From NCBI GenBank assembly GCA_012269805.1, contig JAAXJP010000496.1, forward strand, positions 1 to 6,793: a stretch of DNA of 6,793 nt, given 5' to 3'. The notes below the pieces were generated by a model, which saw only the letters and a list, made by a program, of their open reading frames with translations, was not told the DNA's origin and did not search any database. Origin of the DNA: Rubrivirga sp. (lineage in GTDB: Bacteria; Bacteroidota; Rhodothermia; Rhodothermales; Rubricoccaceae). The first letter of the stretch is position 1; the number at the start of each line of letters is the position of its first letter. Shown piece by piece: positions 1 through 5,839 of this stretch. The position numbers and the translations under genes were made by a program.

Positions 1-2025
1 CTCCTGCTGGCCATCGCGCCCGACGCCCAGGACGCCGCGTCCGTCAACTGGTCGCTGACCGAGGCTGACGGCCTCGGCGTGACCACCGAAGCGGGCGGGG
101 CCGTCGGCAGCGACGTGACCTCGATGACCCTCGTCGCCCGCGACTACACCGGCACTCTCTCCGGTGACGTCAACGGCCCGCTCGGGCCGTACCAGCGCTG
201 GTACCTCGACGGCGCCGAGTGGCCCGTCGAGAGCGCGCCCGACCCGGACCGATACGTCGAGTTCGCCGTCACGGCCGCCGACGCGACCACGCTCACACTG
301 ACCGATATCGACCTCGTGATGAACGCGGGCGGGACCGGCGAGCTCGACGCGAGCCTGTTCTACGACACCGACCCGGCGTTCTCCGCGCCGACGCCGCTCG
401 CGACCGACGTGGACGTCTCGCGTGACGAGGTGGGCGAGTTCAGCTTCGACATCTCGGAGGAGCTGGCGGCGGGCCAGTCGCTCTACGTCCGCGTGTACCC
501 GTGGCTCGGCGGCGGCAACCCGAGCTCGGGCCGCTACCTGTTCCTGCAAGACGTCACGATCTCCGGCACGAGTGAGACGGCTGCCGGCGGGGACGTCGAC
601 GGCGTGTTCTGGTCGCTCTCGGCGGCCGACACGACCTCGGTCACGTCCGCCTCGGCCGGCCTCGGAGGTGCGCCGGTCCGCTCGGCCGACGTCGAGGTCC
701 GCGACTACACGGGCGACCTCCGCGACGCGGGCGACGCCGTCGGACCGTACGGCCCGTTCCAGCGCTGGTGGCGCGGCGACGGGATCCAGTGGCCCGTCGA
801 GGAGGCCATCGACCCGACTCGTTACATCGAGTTCGCCGCCGGCGCCGACGCCGGCGAGACGTTCTACGTCGATGGCGTCTCACTCTACGCCCACGGCGAC
901 GGGACGAGCGAGATGCGGGCGAGCGTGTTCTACTCGACGAGCGCCGACTTCTCGGACGCCGTCGCACTTGAGGAGGACTTCTCGGCCGACGACGGCGACG
1001 CGACCGGCGCCATCATCCTCCGCGAGTACGACCTCGACGAGGCCGTGCCCGCGGGCGACTCGATCTACGTTCGGATTTACCCATACCTGGGCGGCGGCGA
1101 CCCGAGCGTCACGCGGTACTTCATGCTTCAGGCCATGACGATTTCGGGCTCGACCCAGCCGCCGGCCCCCGACGCGGACCGCGTGTTCTGGTCGCTCAGC
1201 GCCTCCGACACCACGTCGGTGACGTCCGCCAGCGAGAACCTCGGCGGCGCGATGGTGAGCAGCTCCACGCTCGTCGTCCGCGACTACGACGGCGACCTCC
1301 GGGATGCGGGCGACGCCGTCGGGCCGTTCGGCCCGTTCCAGCGCTGGTGGCTCGACGGCGCCGACTGGCCCGACGAGGACGGCCCGGTCGCCGACCGCTA
1401 CGTCCAGTTCGCCGCCGGCGCCGACGGCGACATGCGCTTCCGCGTCGACTCGCTCTCGGTCTACATCCACGGCGACGGCACGAGCGCCATGCGCGCTCAG
1501 GTCGCCTACTCGACGAGCCCCGACTTCTCCGACCCGGTGGTCCTGGAGGAGGAGCTCGAGGCCGACGACGGCGACACGGCCGGCGCCATCATCCTCCGCT
1601 CGTACGAGATTGGCGAGATCGCGTCCGACTCGATCTATGTCCGGATCTACCCGTGGGTCCGGTCGAGCTCGGTCGGCTCCGGTCGGTACCTGCTCCTCCA
1701 GGCCATGTCGATCTACGGCGAGGCCGTCGGCGGCATCGCGACCGAGGGCACGCCCGAGGCCGGCCGCCTCGCGCTCCGCCCGGCCGCGCCGAACCCGGTG
1801 ACGGGGTCGACGACGCTCCGCTACGAGCTCGCCGAGGCCGCCGACGTGGAGGTCGTAGTCGTCAACGTGCTCGGCCAGCGCGTCTCGACGCTCGCCTCGA
1901 CTCCGACGGTGGCCGGCACGCACGCCGTGACGATCGACGCCTCGGGCCTCGCGGCCGGCACGTACTTCGTGCAGGTCCGCGCCGACGGCGAAGCCCACAC
2001 GCGCCCGTTCGTCGTCGTCCGATAG
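1..2025 (+). CDS. Secreted protein with three tandem ~180-residue modules and T9SS sorting domain (5' partial)
   Basis: The frame is open from base 1 to the TAG at 2023-2025, so the start lies upstream. The first in-frame GTG (79) sits inside the first module and cannot be the true start. Three modules begin at V-[NF]-W-S-L (43, 604 and 1183). They share an R-D-Y block, an R-W-[WY] / W-P aromatic block, a [DT]-R-Y-[VI]-x-F block, YSTS-type strands and a closing Y-[VL]-R-[VI]-Y-P segment. I read them as beta-sandwich, possibly carbohydrate-binding, modules, but I do not recognise the family. A T9SS type A tail (about 1762-2022) implies export across the outer membrane. The first visible residues (LLLAIAPDAQDA) could be the end of a signal peptide, making this a non-catalytic surface protein, or a linker after an unseen enzyme domain. 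The visible protein has no lysine or cysteine and is rich in Asp. Its place ahead of two pectinases suggests binding or degradation of pectin; this is inferred. Confidence 0.93.
   Translation, partial: LLLAIAPDAQDAASVNWSLTEADGLGVTTEAGGAVGSDVTSMTLVARDYTGTLSGDVNGPLGPYQRWYLDGAEWPVESAPDPDRYVEFAVTAADATTLTLTDIDLVMNAGGTGELDASLFYDTDPAFSAPTPLATDVDVSRDEVGEFSFDISEELAAGQSLYVRVYPWLGGGNPSSGRYLFLQDVTISGTSETAAGGDVDGVFWSLSAADTTSVTSASAGLGGAPVRSADVEVRDYTGDLRDAGDAVGPYGPFQRWWRGDGIQWPVEEAIDPTRYIEFAAGADAGETFYVDGVSLYAHGDGTSEMRASVFYSTSADFSDAVALEEDFSADDGDATGAIILREYDLDEAVPAGDSIYVRIYPYLGGGDPSVTRYFMLQAMTISGSTQPPAPDADRVFWSLSASDTTSVTSASENLGGAMVSSSTLVVRDYDGDLRDAGDAVGPFGPFQRWWLDGADWPDEDGPVADRYVQFAAGADGDMRFRVDSLSVYIHGDGTSAMRAQVAYSTSPDFSDPVVLEEELEADDGDTAGAIILRSYEIGEIASDSIYVRIYPWVRSSSVGSGRYLLLQAMSIYGEAVGGIATEGTPEAGRLALRPAAPNPVTGSTTLRYELAEAADVEVVVVNVLGQRVSTLASTPTVAGTHAVTIDASGLAAGTYFVQVRADGEAHTRPFVVVR
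43..567 (+). repeat. Module 1 of three in the secreted repeat protein
   Basis: About 175 residues, from V-N-W-S-L to the closing I-S-G. It is the most divergent copy. It lacks the L-R-D-A-G-D insertion before the R-W-[WY] block, and its G-T-G-E-L-D-A stretch replaces the G-D-G-T-S-x-M-R-A motif of the other copies. It keeps the W-P-V-E, D-R-Y-V-E-F and Y-V-R-V-Y-P-W blocks. Confidence 0.85.
604..1149 (+). repeat. Module 2 of three in the secreted repeat protein
   Basis: About 182 residues, from V-F-W-S-L to I-S-G. It carries R-W-W, W-P-V-E-E, R-Y-I-E-F, G-D-G-T-S-E-M-R-A, a YSTS strand and Y-V-R-I-Y-P-Y. It is joined to module 1 by a short Gly/Asp-rich linker. It is closely similar to module 3 in DNA as well as protein: bases 715-771 match 1294-1350 at 53 of 57 positions by hand count. 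Confidence 0.9.
1183..1719 (+). repeat. Module 3 of three in the secreted repeat protein
   Basis: About 179 residues, from V-F-W-S-L to I-Y-G. It repeats the module 2 motifs (R-W-W-L-D-G, W-P-D-E, R-Y-V-Q-F, G-D-G-T-S-A-M-R-A, YSTS, Y-V-R-I-Y-P-W). It lacks two residues in the E-I-A-S-D-S-I-Y turn compared with module 2. A Gly/Glu-rich linker follows, then the sorting domain. Confidence 0.9.
1762..2022 (+). other. T9SS type A C-terminal sorting domain of the repeat protein
   Basis: The last ~87 residues show the usual pattern: P-N-P near the start, T-T-L-R-Y-E-L, a central V-x-N-V-L-G-Q-R-V strand, then G-L-A-A-G-T-Y-F-V-Q-V, ending in hydrophobic residues and a terminal Arg. Such domains direct cargo through the type IX secretion system and are usually removed at the cell surface. 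Confidence 0.9.
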
Positions 2026-2048
2026 AGAAGCAACGACCCCACCACCGA

Positions 2049-2070
2049 CCCGGCGGCGCTGGCCGCCGGG
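2049..2070 (+). other. Perfect 9-bp GC-rich hairpin in the gap before the GH28 gene
   Basis: Bases 2049-2057 (CCCGGCGGC) pair fully with 2062-2070 around a GCTG loop. The hairpin ends 12 bases before the GH28 start codon and is followed by a C-run, not a T-run. It is therefore not a classic intrinsic terminator. It may stabilise or separate upstream and downstream mRNA or limit ribosome access; the structure is seen, the role is inferred. Confidence 0.6.
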
Positions 2071-2082
2071 CCCCCCGACTCC

Positions 2083-3531
2083 ATGACCGGACCGCACTCC
2101 CGCCGCCAGTTCGTTCGCCGCGCCGCCCTCGGCGCGAGCGGGCTCGTCGTGCTCCCCGGCCTCGCCGCCGGCTGCACGAGCCTTCCCGCCTCGGTGACCG
2201 AGGCGAGCGGGGTAGACGCCGCCGCGTGGGATCGCGTGCCGGAGATCCTCGCCCGCATCCGGGCGCCCCAGTTCCCCGACCGCGACTTCGTGGTCACGGA
2301 GTACGGCGCGGTCGAGGACGAAAAAGCCACCGACGCGTTCCGCCAGGCCGTCGAGGCCGCGCACGCGGCCGGTGGGGGCCGCGTCGTCGTTCCACCCGGT
2401 GAGTGGCTGACGGGCCCGATCCACCTCTTGTCGAACGTCGAGCTCCACGTCTCGGACGGCGCCACACTCGGCTTCTCGACGGATCCCGCCGACTACCTCC
2501 CGGCCGTGTACACGCGATGGGAGGGCGTCGAGCTGATGAACTACTCGCCGCTGATCTACGCCTTTGAACAGGAGAACGTCGCCGTGACCGGCGGCGGAAC
2601 GCTCGACGGCCGCGCCGGCGGGACCGACTGGTGGACCTGGAAGGGCCCCTGGAAGGACAACCGCCACGGCTGGACCGAGGGGATGGCGACTCAACTCGCC
2701 GCGCGCGACCGGCTCTTCGCGCAGGCCGAGGCGGGCGTCCCCGTCGAGGACCGTGTCTACGGCGAGGGCGACTACCTCCGGCCCAGCTTCGTCGAGTTCT
2801 ACCGCTGCCAGAACGTGCTGATCGAGGGCGTGACCGTCGTCCGCTCGCCGATGTGGCTCCTCCACCCGACGCTCTGCACCAACGTGACGGTGCGCGGCGT
2901 GACGGCCAACTCGCACGGGCCGAACAACGACGGCTGCAATCCCGAGTCCTGCACCGACGTCCTCATTGAGGGCTGCTTTTTCGACACCGGCGACGACTGC
3001 ATCGCCCTCAAGTCCGGCCGCAACGCCGACGGGCGGCGGCTCGCAGCGCCGATCCAGAACGTCGTCGTGCGCGACTGCACGATGCGCGACGGGCACGGCG
3101 GCGTGGTCATCGGGAGCGAGATGTCGGGCGGCGCTCGGAACGTGTTCGCCGAGCGGTGCGACATGGACAGCCCGAACCTCGAACGCGTCCTCCGGATCAA
3201 GACCAACTCGATCCGCGGCGGGTTTGTCGAGGGCGTCTATATGCGCGACGTCACGGCCGGCCAGGTCGCCGACGCCGTCGTCCGGATCAACTTCCTCTAC
3301 GAGGAGGGCGACGCCGGCGACTTCCCGCCGACCGTCCGCGGCATCGACGTCCGCCGCGTGACGAGCGAGCGGAGCGAGCGGGCGCTCTACCTCATCGGCT
3401 ACCCCCGCGCCCCCATCCGCGACGTGACCCTCTCGGACTGCCGCTTCGCCGGCGTCGCAGAGGACAGCGTCGTCGAACACGTCGAGGACCTCGTCCTCCG
3501 CGACGTGACCATCCTCGACCGCGACGCCTAG
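2083..3531 (+). CDS. GH28 polygalacturonase-like glycoside hydrolase, predicted Tat lipoprotein
   Basis: This 482-residue protein is predicted to hydrolyse alpha-1,4-galacturonan linkages. The N-terminus has a twin-arginine motif (S-R-R-Q-F-V, residues 6-11), a hydrophobic stretch and a lipobox-like A-A-G-C with Cys31. Folded, cofactor-independent export and lipid anchoring are therefore likely. A GH28 beta-helix follows (E-Y-G-A-V near residue 72, then P-P-G and L-x-S-N-V-x-L-H). The catalytic set is complete: N-N-D-G (Asp283), G-D-D (Asp304, Asp305), G-H-G (His338) and R-I-K (Arg371, Lys373). The spacing fits Aspergillus niger endopolygalacturonase II as I recall it (180, 201, 202, 223, 256, 258), with about 12 extra residues before the His. 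The N-N-D-G-x-N-P-E-S form is common in bacterial exo-acting members, so an exo mode is likely but unproven; another galacturonan-type substrate is possible. ATG 2083 is the first in-frame ATG after the previous stop and places the Tat motif correctly. No Shine-Dalgarno sequence precedes it. Confidence 0.93.
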   Translation: MTGPHSRRQFVRRAALGASGLVVLPGLAAGCTSLPASVTEASGVDAAAWDRVPEILARIRAPQFPDRDFVVTEYGAVEDEKATDAFRQAVEAAHAAGGGRVVVPPGEWLTGPIHLLSNVELHVSDGATLGFSTDPADYLPAVYTRWEGVELMNYSPLIYAFEQENVAVTGGGTLDGRAGGTDWWTWKGPWKDNRHGWTEGMATQLAARDRLFAQAEAGVPVEDRVYGEGDYLRPSFVEFYRCQNVLIEGVTVVRSPMWLLHPTLCTNVTVRGVTANSHGPNNDGCNPESCTDVLIEGCFFDTGDDCIALKSGRNADGRRLAAPIQNVVVRDCTMRDGHGGVVIGSEMSGGARNVFAERCDMDSPNLERVLRIKTNSIRGGFVEGVYMRDVTAGQVADAVVRINFLYEEGDAGDFPPTVRGIDVRRVTSERSERALYLIGYPRAPIRDVTLSDCRFAGVAEDSVVEHVEDLVLRDVTILDRDA

Positions 3532-3542
3532 CGTCTCCCACC

Positions 3543-5039
3543 ATGCGATTCTTCCTACTCTCCGCTTTCCTGTTGGCCGCGCCCGCCTCGGTGGCGCAGT
3601 CGACCTACTTCGTGGCCCCGAACGGGAGCCCGCTCGGCTCCGGTGCCATCAGCTCTCCGCTGACCCTCCCGGCCGCGCTCGGCCGCGTCGCCCCCGGCGA
3701 CACCGTCTACGTCCGCGGCGGCGCCTACGCCTCCTCGTCAGCCATCCGGTTCGACACGAGCGGTGCGGACGGGAGCTACATCCACGTCTGGGCCTACCCC
3801 GAGGACGACGAGCGACCGGTCTTCGACTTTACCGGCGCCAACCGCGGGTTCGACATCCGCGGCGACTACCTCCACGTCAAGGGGATGACCATCGAGAACT
3901 CCGGCGACAACGGCGTATACGTCAAGCGGGCGGCGTACAACATCGTAGAACAGATGGTGGCCCGGTACAACGGCGACTCCGGGATCCAGGTCGAGGACCA
4001 GTCGGCCTACAACCTGCTCCTCAACAACGACTCGTACGAGAACTACGACCCGGGAAACAACGGCGAGAACGCCGACGGCTTCGCGATCAAGTTCGGCGTG
4101 GGGCCGGGCAACGTGCTCCGCGGCAACCGCGCCTGGGCCAACTCCGACGACGGCTACGACTTCTGGAGCCTCGACGACCCCGGACAGCAGGGCGTCCGGA
4201 TCGAGGAGAACTGGGCCTTCCGCAACGGCTACGACCTCTGGGACGACCCGGGCTTCCGCGGGGACTCGAACGGGTTCAAGCTGGGCAAGGGCAACGGCGC
4301 CCACGTCCTGATCCGCAACCTCGCCTGGGAGCACCTCGCCAACGGGTTCGACGTTAACGGCAACGCCAGCGGCGTGACCGTTTACAACAACACGGCGTAC
4401 TTCAACCGGGGAGTCAACTTCCAGTTCGACGACGACCCGGCCATCGACGAGCAGGCGATGTACGTCCTGCGCAACAACGTGTCCCTCTCGGCCAGCGTGA
4501 CTATGGACGCGAGCGTGGCCGACGACGAGTTCAACTCGTGGAACACGGCCGTCCCGACGGCCCGGACCGACGACTTCGTCAGCGTCGACGACACCGGCGC
4601 GGACGGCCCCCGCGGGGCCGACGGCGGCCTGCCCGTCCTCGACTTTCTCCGCCTCGCCGACGGCAGCGACCTCATCGACGAGGGGACGGACGTGGGCCTC
4701 GCGTTCGCCGGCTCCGCGCCCGACCTCGGTGCCTACGAGACCGGCTTCGTCACGGCGGCCGACGACGCGCCCGAGGCGGGCATCGCGCTCTCTCACGCCG
4801 GCGCCAACCCGGCGCGCGGCCTCGCCCGCCTCGCCGTGACGCTCGACGCCAGCCGCCTCGTCCGCCTCACGCTCCACGACGCGCTCGGCCGCGAGGTCGC
4901 CCTCGTCGCCGACGGGCCGCTCCCGGGCGGCCGGCAGACGCTCGCGGTCGACCTCGTGGGCCTCGCCCCGGGCGTCTACGCCGCTCGCCTCCAGGCCGGC
5001 GACGCCGTTCGCACTCTGACCCTCACCCTCGTCCGCTAG
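3543..5039 (+). CDS. PL9 family pectate lyase with signal peptide and T9SS sorting domain
   Basis: This 498-residue enzyme should cut polygalacturonate by Ca2+-dependent beta-elimination outside the cell. A Sec signal peptide (residues 1-18, cleavage near A-S-V-A/Q) leads into a right-handed parallel beta-helix rich in N-N and N-G turns. The PL9 calcium cluster is intact: Asp178 in N-A-D-G-F and Asp202, Asp203 and Asp206 in S-D-D-G-Y-D. Its spacing is identical to Dickeya Pel9A as I recall it (209, 233, 234, 237). The likely catalytic base is Lys246 in S-N-G-F-K-L-G, four residues further along than Lys273 of Pel9A, so a small loop insertion is likely. Residues 411-498 form a T9SS type A tail. 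The ATG lies 11 bases after the GH28 stop, without a Shine-Dalgarno sequence. The frame is open further upstream, but only the 3543 start gives a signal peptide and avoids a long overlap. It supplies the unsaturated products that KduI and KduD need downstream. Confidence 0.95.
   Translation: MRFFLLSAFLLAAPASVAQSTYFVAPNGSPLGSGAISSPLTLPAALGRVAPGDTVYVRGGAYASSSAIRFDTSGADGSYIHVWAYPEDDERPVFDFTGANRGFDIRGDYLHVKGMTIENSGDNGVYVKRAAYNIVEQMVARYNGDSGIQVEDQSAYNLLLNNDSYENYDPGNNGENADGFAIKFGVGPGNVLRGNRAWANSDDGYDFWSLDDPGQQGVRIEENWAFRNGYDLWDDPGFRGDSNGFKLGKGNGAHVLIRNLAWEHLANGFDVNGNASGVTVYNNTAYFNRGVNFQFDDDPAIDEQAMYVLRNNVSLSASVTMDASVADDEFNSWNTAVPTARTDDFVSVDDTGADGPRGADGGLPVLDFLRLADGSDLIDEGTDVGLAFAGSAPDLGAYETGFVTAADDAPEAGIALSHAGANPARGLARLAVTLDASRLVRLTLHDALGREVALVADGPLPGGRQTLAVDLVGLAPGVYAARLQAGDAVRTLTLTLVR
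4773..5036 (+). other. T9SS type A C-terminal sorting domain of the PL9 lyase
   Basis: The last 88 residues carry A-N-P-A-R-G near the start, a central L-H-D-A-L-G-R-E-V strand, G-L-A-P-G-V-Y-A-A-R-L and a hydrophobic end with terminal Arg. This is the same layout as the tail of the repeat protein at the left of the window. It implies type IX export and surface attachment or release after Sec transport. Confidence 0.9.
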
Positions 5040-5042
5040 CCC

Positions 5043-5804
5043 GTGCCCTCCCTGTTTTCGCTCGACGGACAAACCGCCCTCGTCACCGGCGCCTCGCGCG
5101 GCATCGGCCAGGCCATCGCTGTTGCGCTCGCCGAGGCCGGCGCCGACGTCGTCTGCACCAGCACGCGCCGCGCCGGCACCGACGAGACCGCCGAGGCGGT
5201 CCGCCAGCACGGCCGGACGGCCTGGCAACTCGAGGCCGACCTCTCGACGCACGACGGGGCCACCTCGCTCGCCGAGGCGGCCGAGGCGGAGGCCGGTCCG
5301 ATCGGTATCCTCGTCAACAACGCCGGCACGATCCGCCGCCACCCGGCCGTCGAGTTTCCGCTCGACGACTGGACGACCGTGATGCGGACGAACCTCGACG
5401 CAGCGTGGCTCCTGTGCCAGGCCGTCGGCCGCCGGATGGTGGAGCGGGGCGGGGGCCGGATCGTGAACGTGGCCTCGCTCCTGAGCTTCCAGGGGGGCAT
5501 CACGGTCCCGGCGTACACGGCCTCGAAGCACGCCGTCGCCGGGCTCACGAAGGCGCTCGCCAACGAGTGGGCGTCGAGGGGCGTGACCGTCAACGCGATC
5601 GCGCCGGGCTACATCGCCACCGACAACACGCAGGCGCTCCAGGACAACGAGACCCGGAGCCGCCAGATCCTCGAGCGGATCCCCGCCGGCCGCTGGGGCG
5701 ACCCGGCCGACCTCGGGGGCGCCGCCGTCTTCCTCGCCTCGCCCGCCTCCGCCTACGTCAACGGTCACGTCCTCGTCGTCGACGGCGGCTGGATGGCGCG
5801 GTAG
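5043..5804 (+). CDS. kduD: 2-deoxy-D-gluconate 3-dehydrogenase / 2,5-diketo-3-deoxygluconate reductase (KduD), SDR family
   Basis: This 253-residue cytoplasmic short-chain dehydrogenase should reduce 2,5-diketo-3-deoxygluconate (the KduI product) to 2-keto-3-deoxygluconate. It has T-G-A-S-R-G-I-G (15-22) for the nucleotide, N-N-A-G (92-95) and the catalytic set Asn117, Ser145, Tyr158 and Lys162. The stretch around S-L-L-S-F-Q-G-G, Y-T-A-S-K-H-A-V-A-G-L-T-K, N-A-I-A-P-G-Y and R-I-P-A-G-R-W-G, and the ending V-D-G-G-W, is nearly the same as in Bacillus subtilis KduD as I recall it. This supports KduD over a generic SDR. The start is a GTG three bases after the pectate lyase stop, which implies tight coupling; it leaves the short pre-Rossmann segment usual for KduD. 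Arg19, Arg42 and Arg43 near the cofactor site make NADPH use conceivable instead of NADH; this is inference. Confidence 0.93.
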   Translation: MPSLFSLDGQTALVTGASRGIGQAIAVALAEAGADVVCTSTRRAGTDETAEAVRQHGRTAWQLEADLSTHDGATSLAEAAEAEAGPIGILVNNAGTIRRHPAVEFPLDDWTTVMRTNLDAAWLLCQAVGRRMVERGGGRIVNVASLLSFQGGITVPAYTASKHAVAGLTKALANEWASRGVTVNAIAPGYIATDNTQALQDNETRSRQILERIPAGRWGDPADLGGAAVFLASPASAYVNGHVLVVDGGWMAR

Positions 5805-5839
5805 ACCCGACTTTCGACCTTTCCCGACGCACCTTCTCC

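Noticed and set aside
79..81. GTG at 79 as the start of the repeat protein
   Set aside because: It lies inside module 1, after the conserved V-N-W-S-L opening, and the frame is open to base 1 with clearly homologous residues before it.
2023..2082. Fusion of the repeat protein and GH28 by readthrough or a false stop, since both share a frame and the gap has no other in-frame stop
   Set aside because: The T9SS domain ends properly at the stop and a Tat signal begins at 2083; both are terminal features and would not work inside a fusion.
880..3480. Very long open frame on the - strand (866 codons) across the repeat protein and the GH28 gene
   Set aside because: It is antisense to two well-supported genes, has a low-complexity Arg/Val/Ala/Asp composition, no recognisable domain and spans a gene boundary; it is expected in GC-rich DNA where stops are rare on the opposite strand.
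3156..3542. Longer version of the PL9 gene starting at 3156
   Set aside because: It would overlap the GH28 gene by nearly 380 bases with an Arg/Pro-rich shadow peptide and bury the signal peptide that begins at 3543.
3738..5768. Long open frame on the - strand (676 codons) across PL9 and kduD
   Set aside because: Antisense to two genes with intact catalytic motifs; composition and boundaries fit a GC-driven shadow.
4538..5839. Longer version of kduI starting at 4538
   Set aside because: The extension is an Arg-rich shadow over PL9 and kduD; the 5840 start gives the normal KduI length.
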